DNA of 64,000 nucleotides from Macquaria australasica. Lineage: Eukaryota > Chordata > Actinopteri > Centrarchiformes > Percichthyidae. The translations under genes were made by a program, and so were the position numbers. A model generated the notes under the pieces. It saw only the letters and a program-made list of their open reading frames with translations, ran no database searches and was not told the DNA's origin. The stretch is taken from positions 496,001 to 560,000 of the forward strand of contig SEMN01000272.1 of assembly GCA_005408345.1 (NCBI GenBank), read 5' to 3'. Below, piece by piece: positions 49,583 to 63,800 of the stretch; positions within the stretch are counted from its first letter, which is position 1, and the number at the start of each line of letters is the position of its first letter.

Positions 49583-52500
49583 CCTGTGAACAGATGCAAA
49601 TTCATGTTAAATATTGTACGTTTTTGCATGCTGATGCACGCATCCTTTGTAACTGCAACTTTTCAGTGCAGTACTCTGGTTACAAACAGTCCCCACCTCC
49701 TAAAGCTTCTCATTCACTCGGCGATACTGTGTTTGTCTGCGCCTCCCAGCTCATTAAACATGTCGGTCTCTTTTGCCTCACAAGTACCGTTATCTAAGAG
49801 ATGAGCAAACACACAAATAAGGACTCATCCAAATGTAATTATATCAGATTATTGTCACATTACAGTCATTGCATTTGATCGCCAACCTCCTCGTTATCAT
49901 ATTTAATCTATGCAAAAACCCCACAACTGTCCTCCTGTTTTTATTTCTAGAGGACATGTGCTTTGGAACAATGTAACATACAATTAGATATAACTGATAA
50001 TGTTTCATAAAGACCCTCTGCTCTCAAGAGCAGCCTGATGATTACTTATTGAGATACATATTATTGAGATACATATCTTTTACCACTGTGTCTGAATGTC
50101 ACAATTTATTAGTCAGTCTAGTAGTCACACTGACTGAAAAAAAAAAGCACAAATAACTCTTGATCATCCAGAGAGGAAGCTGTGAATTTTCTGATTCCAT
50201 TATGCTAAGAGGAGTCCTGTCAGAGACAAGGAAGCTCTTGTGTAATTATTATTATTATTTTTTAATGATTGTCCAGGGCAAATTATAAGAGCGAAATGTG
50301 ATTGGCTATCATGGGTGAAACAGAAAATTGCTGATGGAAAGAGAGACAGGCCAGAGAAAATAAAGAGTGCAGAGACAAGAGTGTGTAGCCTATAAATGTT
50401 TCAGAACAGCTGATACTGATATTGATCAAATGTTTCCTTGCCGACGTCAGGTAAAAGTCAACACTGGATTTGAGTTTAAACATGAATCATCCTGCGTGTG
50501 CAACCTGCCTCTGACCCTCCACATATTCACACATCAACACTATAATTATCAACATCTAAACTTTACTTGTATGCTGAGTCAAGAGGCAACAATATGTCAC
50601 CTTTTATACTTTGCAAAAAGGTGTAAAAATACCCAGACTTTGCTCTGCTTGTGTAGTAATGGGCTCAGTTAAAAATAATACTTTGGCAAACAAAAGTGTT
50701 AATAATCCCTTCTATGGTTTTTAAAAGGACATATGTGCCTCAGAGGGCAGACTGCAGCTTTTGTGATAGTTAAAAACTAAAATCTATTAGACAGCCAAGC
50801 CTTGGAAGTGTAATTAGGCAGCTACCTGGCAAAATTCTCTCTGATGCCAAAGTTTTCAAAGCCCACCCTGCTTCAAAGCGAGGACCCCTGAAGAAAGGAA
50901 TCAATTAATTCATTATTTATTATTTACTGACTATACACCGGAATAAACACAATCTTTTTAAAGCACCTAATGCAACCTCTAAGCTAGGCTCCTCAGAGAG
51001 TAAACAATGGCTGGTTTTAGCCCTTAGTTTCTGCACCCAGTCTCTGCATTTCTTTTCCATTGTGTTTGCTGCTCGCTGCACTCTGTAAGCTAGAAATGTT
51101 AAAAACACATGTGCTGCAAAGCAAAGAACAATGTCTGCTGCTTGCAATTATATGACCTATTCATATGAGTGTGAGAGGAAGAGAGGTGCGGGTAGAAGAT
51201 AGATGGAAAGCATAAAAGAGACGAGTGAAAAAAAGAAGTGACTGAGACATGACACCATACTAACAAATGGCATCTTTGACTCTAACTCACCTTTGGGCGA
51301 GGGCCTGGTGGACATCTGGTGATGCTAATATTGAGTGACACGGCAGCCCATTGGCTAATGGGAGCTAAACAAAGCGTCCCCTCCAAACCGAAACCAAAAT
51401 CTTCCTTTCTCACCATGCATTCTCTGTCACACACACACATGTTTACAATTTCATAAAGAAGGCGCTCTCCTTTCGGTGTGACATGCATTGTAGCAATAAA
51501 TTAGCTTTTACTGTATTAATATTTTTAAACCTATCCGGGCATAGATGTTACCGTAGCAAACTTTTCTATGTGCAAATAATGAGGTTGTTTAATGGGATTA
51601 TTGTGATGTCAACATGATAAATGTGTTTTTGTTTAAGTTTAGAAATATTAGATGTTCCACTGGCCATCTTAAATGCGCGTGGTATTAGAACATAACACAA
51701 TAGAATAAAACAGTATGGGAAATAAATAATAAGTCGAAAAAACAAAATGTAAACCTCCAAATTAAACAGCAGCAGATCACTGAGCCAATCAGTGTCTTTC
51801 AAGCTGAAGCAAACTTTGCCTTCTGACTTTGCAATAAGTAAAGTCAAGCAAAATCTTTTAACTCAATCAGCTCATCTCTCTCAGCACATATTTTTAAGTC
51901 TGTTTGAAGATTCGGCTGAATTAAGTTATATGCAACAATCAGCCAGCAAATGTGTGCAAGATTAAAAGCACGTACACAATACTCAGACTCCGCTGATCAC
52001 TTTACATTCAGAAAGGATGAGGATACACAAGAGATTTGCACATATGACTGTGCACGTCTGTGGGGAACTCAAACTTCCATTTCACACTGTAATTTAATGA
52101 TTCACTGCACATGGAAATAGCATGAGTGCTATTGAGAGTATCAACATGCCTTCACAAATCTATGTTGTAAAGCCAGCAGGATTTGACTGATTGCTATCAG
52201 CTCTCACTGTAGAGGAGCTGCAGCAGCAGACACTGAGGAGTAAATCACTCGGCGTAGATGATTCACAGATGATAGATGAAGTATTCAACATCTCAGGGAG
52301 AGCGCTGCTATTGTAAATAATGACCTTATCAACCTCCCGCATTATGGACAAAACCTGTTCTTCAAACATTACATCACGACCGATGTTGTTATTCAACATC
52401 AGTAGTGCTGTCATACTGCTTTTCCAGAAGTAAAGCTCCCTCTGTAAGCTGTGGCCTTATTGCCTAACACTTAATTAGCTAGAATCTTTTCTCTCTGCCA

Positions 52501-54469
52501 CACTACGCCAGTACCCCACGGGGTCTGCCAAGCTAGAAACAGAGCAAGGTCCAGTGACACCCACGTTGAATGCAAATGTGTGAAAATAACTCTTTATTTA
52601 CTTGACCTTGGACATCAGTCAAATTCTCATCCTTGCATCACCAGTTGTTTAGGAAGTGTGTTATAATTGTTGCCCTTAGATGCTGAGAACCATGCAATGC
52701 TATGCAGTGCTGCCGTATCTATGCACAGGGGTTGAGGGTTGCCATGGAGACAGATATCTGGACTACCTAAGTTATGATTTATAAAAACACCCTCAGGTAT
52801 GTAGCCTAGATACTTGAGGCTCTCGGAGGAAGTCATACACACAAGTCGTCTACACAAAGCGTCTGGTCAGTCAGGAATGAACTGTAAATCTGTCACAAAC
52901 ATAATGGCACTTTGTGTCAGGGACTCGGAATGAAAGCAACATCCTGGCTGTTGTGAATCACGCAACTTACCATGTTCTTGGTGCGTATATTCTGCTAACA
53001 TGGCTGAGTTATGCCAACAGTGTGAAAACAGAGCAATGGATAATAATGGGAGCAAAATCTGCCACGACTTTTGGAGTTTAAGTTGGCTCAGGGGCTGTAA
53101 CCCAAGTGAACTGGAATCATTACGACCTCTTGGACCTGGCTCTGCAGAAATAAAGCTCCGTGCTCAGAGCTGAGGAAAAGGAGGTCAGGGGCCAAATGGT
53201 GGCTGGGGAACGGGTCAGTGATTACAGTAAGAGGCCCGGTCGCTCATCGATCCCTCGGCTCGGGGCTTGAGCGGGCAAACGACTGGAGCTCTCACAGACA
53301 CTCAGAGACCAAAATGGAGCTGATGCAAGGAAACGGGGAGGGATGGGGGGCCAAGTAGAGGCCAGGGACACTGAGAAGCAGAGGCACGCACTATGAAGTC
53401 TTTCCAAATGAGAGTAGGAAGGGCCGTGTCAGCGAGTGTTGTGCAGAGACAACACGAAATGTGTGAAGTGAACCTGAGCTGAACACCCCTGGAGAAATGC
53501 TCTGTTCTTGATCTTGTGGTTAAAAAAACCACAAAAAAAAACCCTTAAATTCAGCACATTCAGTTTCATTCTTGCAGTAGTTGTGTACAAATGCACACTC
53601 TATAAATGTAAATATAAGCTCTACCTTGACATGCAAAATACGTTTGACTGCACCAAAACTTTAATTACTTTCAAACATGGCTATCTAGCTTGCAACCATT
53701 TCTTACTGAGAATCACAGACTAATGTAGTCCCGTAATCACAGTGAGTAGGACTTATTGAAAAGCTAATTGCCTATTAGGCTCAACTTGTTGCCTTGGATT
53801 TTTCCCGTTATGAGGCTGAGGACTAAAGGGCTTGAGAAAAATATGAGGCGATGTTTTCAAACTTCAGAGAGAAGCTGTCAAGCTGTAATGGAAAATGCCA
53901 AGTTCTGCAATGATGGTTTTACACAGCCAGAGCAACAGAAAATATTTATAAAGTTCGAGCCACTTCATCACACTCTGCCTGTGTGAAAAGACTGTAATAG
54001 AACAAAAGTACTTTCTCTTAAATGCTTACACTAGAATAAACATAAATATTGTATAATATGCACTTGAATTCACATACAAATACATTGAAAAAATAAGAAA
54101 TATATGAAATATGCTGGTGGTTAAGAATTGGCTTTATTTAATTATTTAGTTAATGCTTTGAAGTGTCTTTCTCATATTTGCTCGTTCTGCAAGACAAACA
54201 GGTTTATACCATCTCCACACACTAAAACAGTGTAGTAACAAGAGTATAGTTCAACTCATACGCTTGCACACACAAAGTGGACAATCTCATTAAATTGTCC
54301 ACCCACCCAGCTAGCCCCACTTCTTCTCTGTACTATCATTTTCCTTTCCAAGCCCTCTTCTATCCCAGTCCCCATGCAGCCCTCACAGTCATTTTACCCC
54401 CACTGAGTTAATCAGAGGTGGAGGCTACAGCAGTATGCCTTCAGAGTATACACTATAATCTTCCTAAAC

Positions 54470-54487
54470 ACACACACACACACACAC
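54470..54487 (+). repeat. short (CA)n microsatellite
   Basis: About nine CA units. Confidence 0.85.
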
Positions 54488-56425
54488 TGCACCTGTACTC
54501 TTAAAGGTTATAATCAGGCTGCTTGGCTCTCTCCTGGTGTGAGTAGAAGAGAGGGCTGGACCCTGGCAGCGATGGTAGACTGTATTGCACTGATGATGGC
54601 CTGAGTGGTAATCACTACCTGAGGGTGCTAAAGGGGCCCACTCAGGCCTCGGCTCCTGGCCCCTACACCCCAGCGCCGGACACACATTATACCCCCCAAC
54701 CACATCCATCATAAAAATGCAAATTGATGTATTTCGTGCTTCACACACCTCCTCTTTTCATTTTACACCCTGAGATATCTCTGTTGCTCTGATTCGGTGT
54801 GACTTAAGGACAAGAAAGCGATTCTGGAGACTGTAGATTACCATGCCTGTCGAATGATGGTGTTTAAAAAAACAGCCACTACCAATGTTTCGTCCCAGTG
54901 CTCACAGAAAGCAATACGAGTCTGAGCCAGCGCCACCCCCAACTGAATGCTCATGGGGATACTAAATATAGAAACCATTTTCTATATTTCTTTTCATCAG
55001 CACCAGGGCCATTGCCCAACATATCAGTTTCTCATCATGCAAATTGGCAGAAACTTGTATCATTTGCGTTGGTTATCTATTTGGCAGAGACAGCCTGTTC
55101 ACTTGATGGGATGACGTCACGAAGCTAACTGGAGGTGTCTGCTTGTTTATTTGACTTCAATATAATGCATTGTAGCGGAAACCGAAATATGTAAAAGTGA
55201 GAGACGAGACTGAATGAAGTTTGGGAGTGTGCTTTGATCTGCTGATGCATATTTATGAGCTTAATGGTGCAATGACATGTGAAAAGTGGAAGAGGAATAC
55301 AACTTGAGTCTAAATTAAAATGGAAATAATATGTCCTGCTGCGTGAAAACTGTCTTTGTGATGAGAATATGAACAAAACTGCAGAAGATCCAACTCGAAC
55401 AATTATTATAAACCACACAAGTCTGCTGCCCTTCATTGTGTCTGGGTTGGGGATACTCTAACTTATAAATGTGTAAATAATTCATGCTTCAGCTTCAACA
55501 ATAAGTCCAAAATACTTATCTATTCATTTTAGGGAAAGAAGACAAACTTCAGCCAAACTGCCAGAAGCGGTGAAAAGTGTTTGCATAGTCTGGATGCTGT
55601 TGAGAAAATATAAATAAATTAATAAATAAATATAAACAAAGAAGTAGCTGATGAAAATAGGGATGTGGCAGGATGTGGCACAGTGCAGGAGCATAGAAAG
55701 AGGCTGAGGTGGTAGAAACAAAGAGGTAGTGAGCCCGTGGTTTTCTAATGGATCAGATCTGCTGCCACTAACTGCACCTGTGCTGTCACCATCGCTTCTC
55801 TTTAAACCTGTAAGGATGGAATATGTAGCCAAGAAATCTGGCTGCTAGTTGCTAAGCTGGAGTGAAAGCACTACAGAATCTCTGTTTTGTTTCTCACTTA
55901 AAGCTTTGCAGTTGTGTTCTTTGGGCACTCTTCAGGTCACATATAAGATAAGGCAAAGGTATTGTTTTTGGCCCACAATGGTTCAGTCAGTTCAGGCCTG
56001 GGTCATGTACTGTAGTGCCCAGTGCTGAAGTGTCTCGCATCTCCACACTTTGTTTTAGTGCTGTGCCAGTGCTGGAGAAAGGTCTGGCTGAACCCTATAT
56101 CATTCTGGTATAGGGGGAAAAAACACTCTGGCTTGTTTGTATTTCTGTAAACCAATCACGACGGTGCCCTTGCAAAATAGTATAAAACAAGTATATAACA
56201 CGCAGATAGCAGAAGGGGAGGAGAACTCTGACTGAAATAGTCGGCCAGTGGCAGGCCCATACCCACATCCTACTTCCTGTGAGTCGGACTACTGCGTAGA
56301 AACAGCATGGTTACCTGCTGAACATTCAGAATTTCTGTATTTATTTGTTTTAATGAAGGCTGCGCTCCGTTTCTCATTTTCATACATTAAATAGGTTTTG
56401 ACTAGATTTGTTGATATTGGCCAAG

Positions 56426-56744
56426 CAGTGGTGTAGAACTGAGCACTGAGAACATTTTCTTAAGTAAAAATAGCAATAACACAGTAAAAAAAACAAAAAA
56501 AAAACAAAAAAAACAGCAGTGTTCTTAAAGTATTATAAGTTAAAGCGCTCGTTATGAAAAATGGCACCGTTCAGAGTGTTATATCTATCATATATACATT
56601 ATTGGACTATTATCACTGATGTATTTACATGTACTATACTTTATAGAAGTATAAAGTAGCATAAAATGTAAATATGGAACTAAAATACATTTTGTACTTC
56701 AGTACAGTACTTGAGTAAATGTATTTAGTTACCTTCCACCACTG
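56426..56744. mobile_element. hAT-type MITE with CAGTGGTG ends
   Basis: The left end CAGTGGTGTAGAAC and right end 'gttaccttccaccactg' (reverse complement CAGTGGTGGAAGG) form the CAGTGGTG inverted termini typical of hAT elements. Internal blocks such as 'aagtataaagtagcataaaa' and 'ttcagtacagtacttgagta' belong to a repeat I know to be extremely common in percomorph fish. It is 319 bp long with no ORF. The 8-bp flanks (TGGCCAAG and GCACCCAG) match only partly. An A-rich stretch (56487-56513) lies near the left end. Confidence 0.72.
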
Positions 56745-59713
56745 GCACCCAGGCTGCATCACTTTTCCTTTTTATTTTTTTTGTTACATCTGAGCTTAAG
56801 TTTTCTGTCAAATGAAACCCTTATCATCTGATGTTTATGATTAATTCCAAATCAGATTTTGTTCCCCATCTGTCCGCTGATTCAAATGCTAATTGTCTGG
56901 CAACTTGCTACTTCACAGAAATAACAAGATGAATTTACGATGATTAATTACGTCTTTGGTCTGTACCAGCAGGATGTAGTGAATATGACTGAATAAATAT
57001 GAATATGTTTATCAGGGTGTAAGTGAATGACCTAAAAATTTAAAAAAGTGGTAGATGTCTGCATGATTCATTTTAATCAAGACATCTTAAATCATAAGTA
57101 AGTGTGGCATAGTTGCTGGACATCTCTTTGGACTCATCATTGTATTAGTTTCAGGTATTTTAGATAACTGACATTAAGTGCAAGACCTGCAAAAGTTGTA
57201 ACTTTTTCAGTAGGCTGGCTTTTTAATATTTTAATATATAAAGATGTCAATAGCATACATAGTAAAAGCCCTTTGACCAAGAACAAAATTTTATTCAGAC
57301 TCACGTCTTGGACTTTATTGCTATTCCCCACTGCAGAACACACTTTTTACAAATGCCAGAGTCTCAAAAAATGTTGGATCAAAATCTTAAGTGAGATTTT
57401 GTTTTTTTCCCCAGCAAGTACATTTTTATTTTGACATGGGTAAAGTTGCCACAAACATCCAGACTTTCAGTGCTCGAAATTCCAGCATTGAAAAGAACTT
57501 GTGTGTGCTCAGGAGGGAGAAAAAAATGTCTCCGGGCATATTTTGTGAGGTGAATGATAAAATGATGCCCACAGGAAACAATATAGTTGCATAGTGAGCA
57601 GAAATTACACTTGAATTCAACCAAAGTTGTATTTTTCTTCCTGTGGTGGGTCCTAGGCGCTTGTCTGACATTTAATCCACAGAGATGTGTGTGTTTGAAC
57701 ATATTTCCACTCCTGCATGGCTCTCCTGATCTCCCGCTAAAGACTCGTGGGTTGTTTTTTTTTTGTTGGTTTTTTTTGTACAACCATAAAGGAGAGCAGC
57801 ACTTCCTTATCCATGTCTTCACTCTTAATTACTTGTGATCACTCATCTCATTTCTAAAAGCATCTACTCACAGCACCACAGCTTGACAAAGACAACAACA
57901 GAGATGATGCTCTTACTGCAGGGATGGAGGAGAGAGAGAGATGAGGAGTGTGCTCGTGTGTATGTGGTATGTCAACTCAAATTGTTTTTACATTTCATCT
58001 TGTTGGCTCCTTATCTATTCAACTGTTTATCTGCAACTCTGCTGGGGTATGTGCAAGCTCCTGGCATGTGTCTCTGTGTATGTTTGTGAGTAGCAACTGC
58101 CAAAGTAAGGAGGCAGGCAGCTTGCTGTGTCAAGGGCTGTAGGGGGAATGTTCAAACCCCAGTCAGCGGGGGATTGTGTGTGAAATACAGATGTTAGAAA
58201 TGGCTCGACTGTTTGCCTATTGTTATCACTGCTCTTTGGCTAAGAGAAGAACAGTCTTGGGTTTTGACTTGACAAGGGAGAAACAGAATGATAAATTGTC
58301 CCACCAGCTTTCATCCAACCCACCGCCCCCACGCCTCCCCCTGCACTGCCGCCCCGACCTGCTGTAGATAGCATAAAAAAACAACAGATTACAAAGTAAT
58401 ACACAGACAGCTACACAATGAGCAGAGGAGATAGGAGTCCCTACCCTCTTGTCTCACCAGCTGCCACACATGAAAACAGGGCATAAGTTAATAAGGCAAA
58501 ATGAGGGTTACAACAGTTTTTTAAATAAGTTATTTCAGGGGAATGGGAAGCTGAATGGGAGAAAGTAGACTGACATTTAGAAACAGTGTAGTAATGTAAG
58601 CACACTTATGTGTATATAGCTTGAAACCTGCAATTGTCATGATGAAATGAAGACATTAGAGTTGTGTAGAGTGGAGCACTGTGTAACATAGTCATGAATT
58701 GTGAGATTTATGCTCCTTGTGATAATGATTTTTACAACACTTGTTTTCCACTAGTGTTATATATACGTACTAATTAGCCCGAAGAAGAAAGAAGTCAACC
58801 CTCTGATCTCTCCCGCTGAATGCTGACGATGGGCAGTTTGGCTGCAGCACTAATTAAGTCCAGAATATAAGCTCCTCAACAAAGTAAGTTGTAATGTTCC
58901 TCTGTGAAATGAGGTCTGGTTTTTTTTTTTTAAGAAAGAGCTAGACACAAACAACACACATTAAGGTTTCAGACACATTTTTAGCAGATACATCACGGTT
59001 TGAACTGTTTGTGTGGCCTCTGTGCAGGCTGACGCTGCATAAAAGAGGAGATAAAACAAAAATGTTTGGCAGTAAAAATAGCATAGAACAGAAATCCTTT
59101 TGGCTAATTAAAGACCTGGCACATAACGAGAACACAGTTAGGTGTTAGTCTGAAGGTGGGGATGTCTATGCACTAATTAATCTGCAGAGACCATTGACAT
59201 GGTTGTGGCCAATATTGCTAATAAATCCATGCATTTTCAGGCAAACTTATATTAACATGCAAAATGCAAAATTTAGTGTGCCATACTTTAAGAATAAAGT
59301 AGGAATTACTAAACTTTGTGTCAAAATTAGAGGTATTCCTGAGACCTTTAACCCCACATGCCCGTAAACCCATATCCCTCACATGAATAGCGCGCACAAC
59401 AATCCTAAACACTACCCTCCTACACACAAACACACACAAACACGTAACCGTCAACCCACCAACCACTTCCCCAAAGGAAAAGTAAAAGATCTAAATTTCT
59501 CCACCCTGAGCTGCAGGAGCACTCTGGATGATGTGTAACATTAATTTCTCATGATGTCAGTCAGCTTTCATCAGTGTTAAACTTTAGCAAACCCACAAGA
59601 TGACCGTCCGGAACCGACGTGGGAAGACACCGGCGAGGGGGCTATGTGAGAAGATGACTGTCCCCTCTGCTCTGGTGGTGGCATAACCCCACCCGACTCT
59701 GAACTGCCATTGC

Positions 59714-59737
59714 AAAAAAAAAAAAAAAAAAAAAAAA
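59714..59737 (+). repeat. A24 homopolymer
   Basis: Twenty-four A's directly follow a GC-richer patch (about 59595-59700, with 'ccgtccggaaccgacgtggg'). It could be the poly(A) tail of a retroposed sequence, but I recognise no parent gene and see no clear target-site duplication. Confidence 0.8.
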
Positions 59738-60200
59738 GGAGGTGAAACTTATACATTTTTATATCTTCTGCCTGGATGCCTTCCCCTAGCTGCGTGGTCA
59801 TGTTTCCCAGAATGCCTTCACTGGCTTTCCAATTACAGTAGAGAACAAAACAGGAGATGGGAACAGAAGTGTGTAATGGAAAGACACACTGCCTGGGTGT
59901 GTGTGGGTGAATGAGTTGGTGTAGGTGTGTGTCTGGGCTGCGTGGTTGGTGCTATATCTAGGTTTCTTTCACTGCTATCCAGGTGCAGTATTTTGATACA
60001 TTGTTATATAAAACAGTGATGTAAAACCTTATGTAAATCCTAACAGTGAAAGTTGATTTTGCTCTTCATTTAAATCGTGGTCATCCTACAACATACATTA
60101 GTGCATGTAAAGGTTGGAATGATGGTTGTAAAGATGTACATTTTGTATGTGTGTACGAGGTTTTGATCTCAAGTTAATCAGGATTGTGTGAGTGAATTAA

Positions 60201-60876
60201 AGGGAAACTCCGGTATTTAAAACCTGGGTCCTATTTTTACAAATGTTGGGGTCTAAATGACTAATACTTTTTTTTTGGGATTGGTCCAGCAGATCGCCTC
60301 TTCCAGCAGGCGCGAATGGGCTGCAATGGCTGCAACGTAACCCTCGTGGACAATTGCAACTGTGAAAAGTATGTCCACTAAAAGTGCTTGTTTTTGCCAC
60401 TGACAGGCTCAGATTGTTATTCAAAATGTCTGACAACATTATGAAAAGGATCCCTACAGAGACAGACCTTTTTGTTAAAGAGTAAGATCCTTTTTGTTTA
60501 ACCAGAAACAGAAAGTCTCGCTCAAGGAGAAGTCTCACTCTGAAATCTCGTGAGAGGTTGAGTTGTTGCAGGAAGATGTAAGGATCTTACTCTTTAACAA
60601 ACGGTCTGTCTCTGTAGGGATCCTTTCCATAATGTTGTCAGACACTTAATAATAGTCTGAGACTGTCAGTGGCAAAAAGAAGCACTTTTAGTGGACGTAC
60701 TTTTCATGGGCGTAATTGCCCACAAGGATTACGTTGCAGTCATTGCAGCCTGTTCACGGATGCCAGCGGAGGAGATCTACTGGACCAATTCCAAAACTTT
60801 TGGTAAGTATTAGTCATTTAGACCCCAAAATCTGTAAAAAAATAGGGCCCAGGTTTAAAAATACCAGAGTTTCCCT
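60201..60876. mobile_element. 676-bp foldback (near-palindromic) MITE in a TTAA target
   Basis: The left arm (60201-60492) and right arm (60580-60876) are reverse complements over nearly 300 bp, with only about 87 bp between them. Matching points include 'gtctaaatgactaatact', 'ccactaaaagtgctt', 'tttttgccactgaca', 'ggatccctacagagacagac' and 'gttaaagagtaagatcctt'. By eye well over three quarters of arm positions pair. The element begins AGGGAAACTCCGG and ends with the inverted counterpart, and TTAA flanks it on both sides (60197-60200 and 60877-60880). No transposase. TTAA targets suggest piggyBac-type mobilisation (inference). The two arms differ by scattered substitutions, so it has aged since forming. 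Confidence 0.85.
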
Positions 60877-63800
60877 TTAAAGCTTTTTCACACTGCTTTT
60901 GTGCAAGACTGTCTGAATATTCAACAGATGTTCAGTAAGTGTGAAGAAGCATATAAACTGATATGATATAACTAATATTATGCCCTTCTAGGTTCAATCA
61001 TAACAGGTTTTTATTCCTGCGCAGATTAAAGAGTATGGGCAACAACACAGAATTTGACCTCGTGCTGTAGGTAGCCGATAGCTCCCACAGGAGTGGAGCG
61101 AAAAAATTGTTAATCTATAGCGATGTGGTGGATGGAACTTAAGATGCTGTCTGCAGAGCTTAGCAGCTTCCTCTCCTCACAGCGTTCAGCCTTTGTGGGC
61201 AGAGCAGTGTTTCCATCCATCATGCATCACCTTTCCATGATAGCATAGCTTCCACAGCCAGCTGGTTTTACATTATGTATTGTGAGCCAAGTGGTCTTAT
61301 GCAGGCTTATTGCCACTAAAGGAACAGCCAGCGCCTCTCTTACTAAAATGATTTTTGTTTTCGTTTGTCTCACTTGTTTGCCTTTTTGCATTTCCATGAA
61401 GAGGAAGAGGCTTTTAATGTAGCACATGCTGGTGCTACATAGGGAAAGACCTTCACTTTTCTAGTTTATCATTGGTTCAACTGATCCAGTTGGTCATGGC
61501 AAGACAGGAGAAGAAACATGTCTCTGTGTTATCTTACAGTACTTTGAGCTCTGAACTTGTTATTTTTCTTTTTGGGTTGTGCAGGAGAGTATGCTTTCAT
61601 CTACCCCAGTGATAGTATTGGTTTATTAAGAGCCTTGAATAATCCTTGAAATCATTCCCAAATGCTCTGTCCCGATAAAAAATGGGAGGAAGGTAAAAAA
61701 TGTAAAACAGTTATTCTATTTTTCAGATGGTGGATTTTGTGATACTCTCAGTTCACAGTCGTAAAACCATCAATGAGCAATGCATAGTGGGTAAAAAGAC
61801 TCTTTGTCAGTTTCAGGCTGCTGTCAAATAAGTCTTTGCTGTGGCACAGAGGAAAAGAGTATCGCCTCACACAGTTTCAATGAATGACTCAGTAAAACGT
61901 GGTTCACCACGTAGTGTATAAATATTCAGCCAACGTGCACTCCCCATAGGGATCTATGTGGACTATCAATATGATGGATTAGTCTTTGCCTACTGGAGAA
62001 AAAAAATAATTACTCAAAGCAATAATTACACCAGCCCCATGCTGAATTGCACAACACTCAGCCAGTAGATAAGATTCCATTGTCGAAGTGCTGAAGTGAA
62101 TAACATACAACTTGAAGGACAAGTAGAGAAGAACAAACTTTACAGGTTATCATCTGTGTGGATATTTTTCTGCCTAAACACATGACAGCTTAATGGACCT
62201 TATACGGTCCAGGTCAGCCCACAATTCTTACCTGATTCCACCCTAAAACATCAGATTTCAGCTCCCCACGGAGGAAATGCAATGTGGAAACTAGCCAATC
62301 GGTTTCCCCGTCTCCCTGTTGAAGTCGATGGTTTCCCTGACTGGGCAGGGCCAAATGTTATGAGCACAAATCATCCATCCAGTAATCAGAGTTGGGATCT
62401 TGTATGGCAACCCTTAATTTGGTCAAAGTTGTCAGCAGGCAGTAATGGCTGTTGGATAACTGAGTAAAAATGTGAGTGATTTCTGAATGCCCTGCCACAT
62501 CAATACAACCTCTTACAGTACATTCCTCTGGTGAGCTGTTGGACTGTCGTGCATATCACCTCACTTGTGTTTTTGTACAGTACACAAACACACACTCAGC
62601 ATTCTGTTGTGAATATGTTCATTAAATCACTGAAGTCAACAACACTGGCAGATTCAGCGCTTTAATAAGAGAGATAAAAGCGATTTGATTATGACTTTCC
62701 AGCTCTGGTGCTTTGGACCTCTGTGTGAGCCTGTGTGTTCATGTATGCATGCATGCAAGTTCCTCATATGGCGGAGATAAGCATGTAGCTAGTGAAGAAA
62801 CAAGCAGTGCTCCAGTAATTACTTTATCATTGACTGACAGTTAAGCTGTGGGGCAGAAGCTCGTCTGTCGGTGATAAACAGATAGGAGTTGATTTATGTA
62901 GAAGTCCAGGGCATGTGCGCTTATCTGTGTGCGCTTCTCTGTCTGCTTGTTTCATTTTGTCTGACATGCGTGTGTGCGTGTTTATACATAATGCAGTCAC
63001 TACAGTTGCTGCCCCTAGCTGTTTTTATTTATATTTGTAAGGTCTTTGGAGTCTTCCCAAAGTTGTTTTTATAGTGAGGAGATCCATCAAGCCGGTGCAG
63101 GAAAAACAACAGAGGAGCAGAGGTCAATTGAGAGCGCGGTGTACATCAGAGGAAACAATGGTTGCTGAATTATTGAGTCCTTCCTGTCCCATCAGCCATT
63201 TGTCCCAAGCCTAATGGGTTTTTTCTCTAAAAGGCAGTGTGAGAGAAGGGAAGGAATTTTCTTGACTTTTATTTTCTTAGGTAAAAAAAACCCCCAAACT
63301 GGGCTTTCCTCCTTACAACAGGAGCCTCCTGCGCCTCAGCTTGTTTAAAAATGCCTCATTGAAAACGAACTCTTTCACTTTCACTTTCTCTTTGGGTTAT
63401 CACATTGCTTCAAACTAATTACATTTACATTTTGACTGCATTAGATATTCAGAGTAACAGCGCCTGGACTGGTCTGAAACATTTTTGTGAAACACCCATG
63501 GTGTTGAGGGGTGATGAGGAGTAGGAGGGAGAGAGGGTATTTTCAGTACACACAGATATGTATTGAAAAAGAGGCATTGACTGTCCAGCTGTCTGACTGG
63601 TGCTGTCTGCAGCTATAGAGGAATCTGTCTCTCAGCTTTTTCGATTAATCCACACTTCCCTGGGCTGCTTAGATTTTACTCTCATCACGCTGCTATCAGT
63701 CGATATGAACTCGGCACACACAAACATACACAGGTTTGAACGTACACATCAGAAATGTGTCCAGCGACGCAGACAGTCAGTCACATACACACACATAGCT

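Noticed and set aside
49463..49804. Two overlapping frames of about 110 codons
   Set aside because: Translations of a (GT)n repeat in different frames, giving poly-Val/Cys runs.
57395..57440. Mini-exon candidate between 'ttttccccag' and 'ggtaaag'
   Set aside because: Only about 25 bp, not phase-compatible with a recognisable TAFA exon. Pseudo-splice sites are common by chance.
60197..60538. 113-codon minus-strand frame
   Set aside because: It lies in the left arm of the foldback element and has no transposase features.
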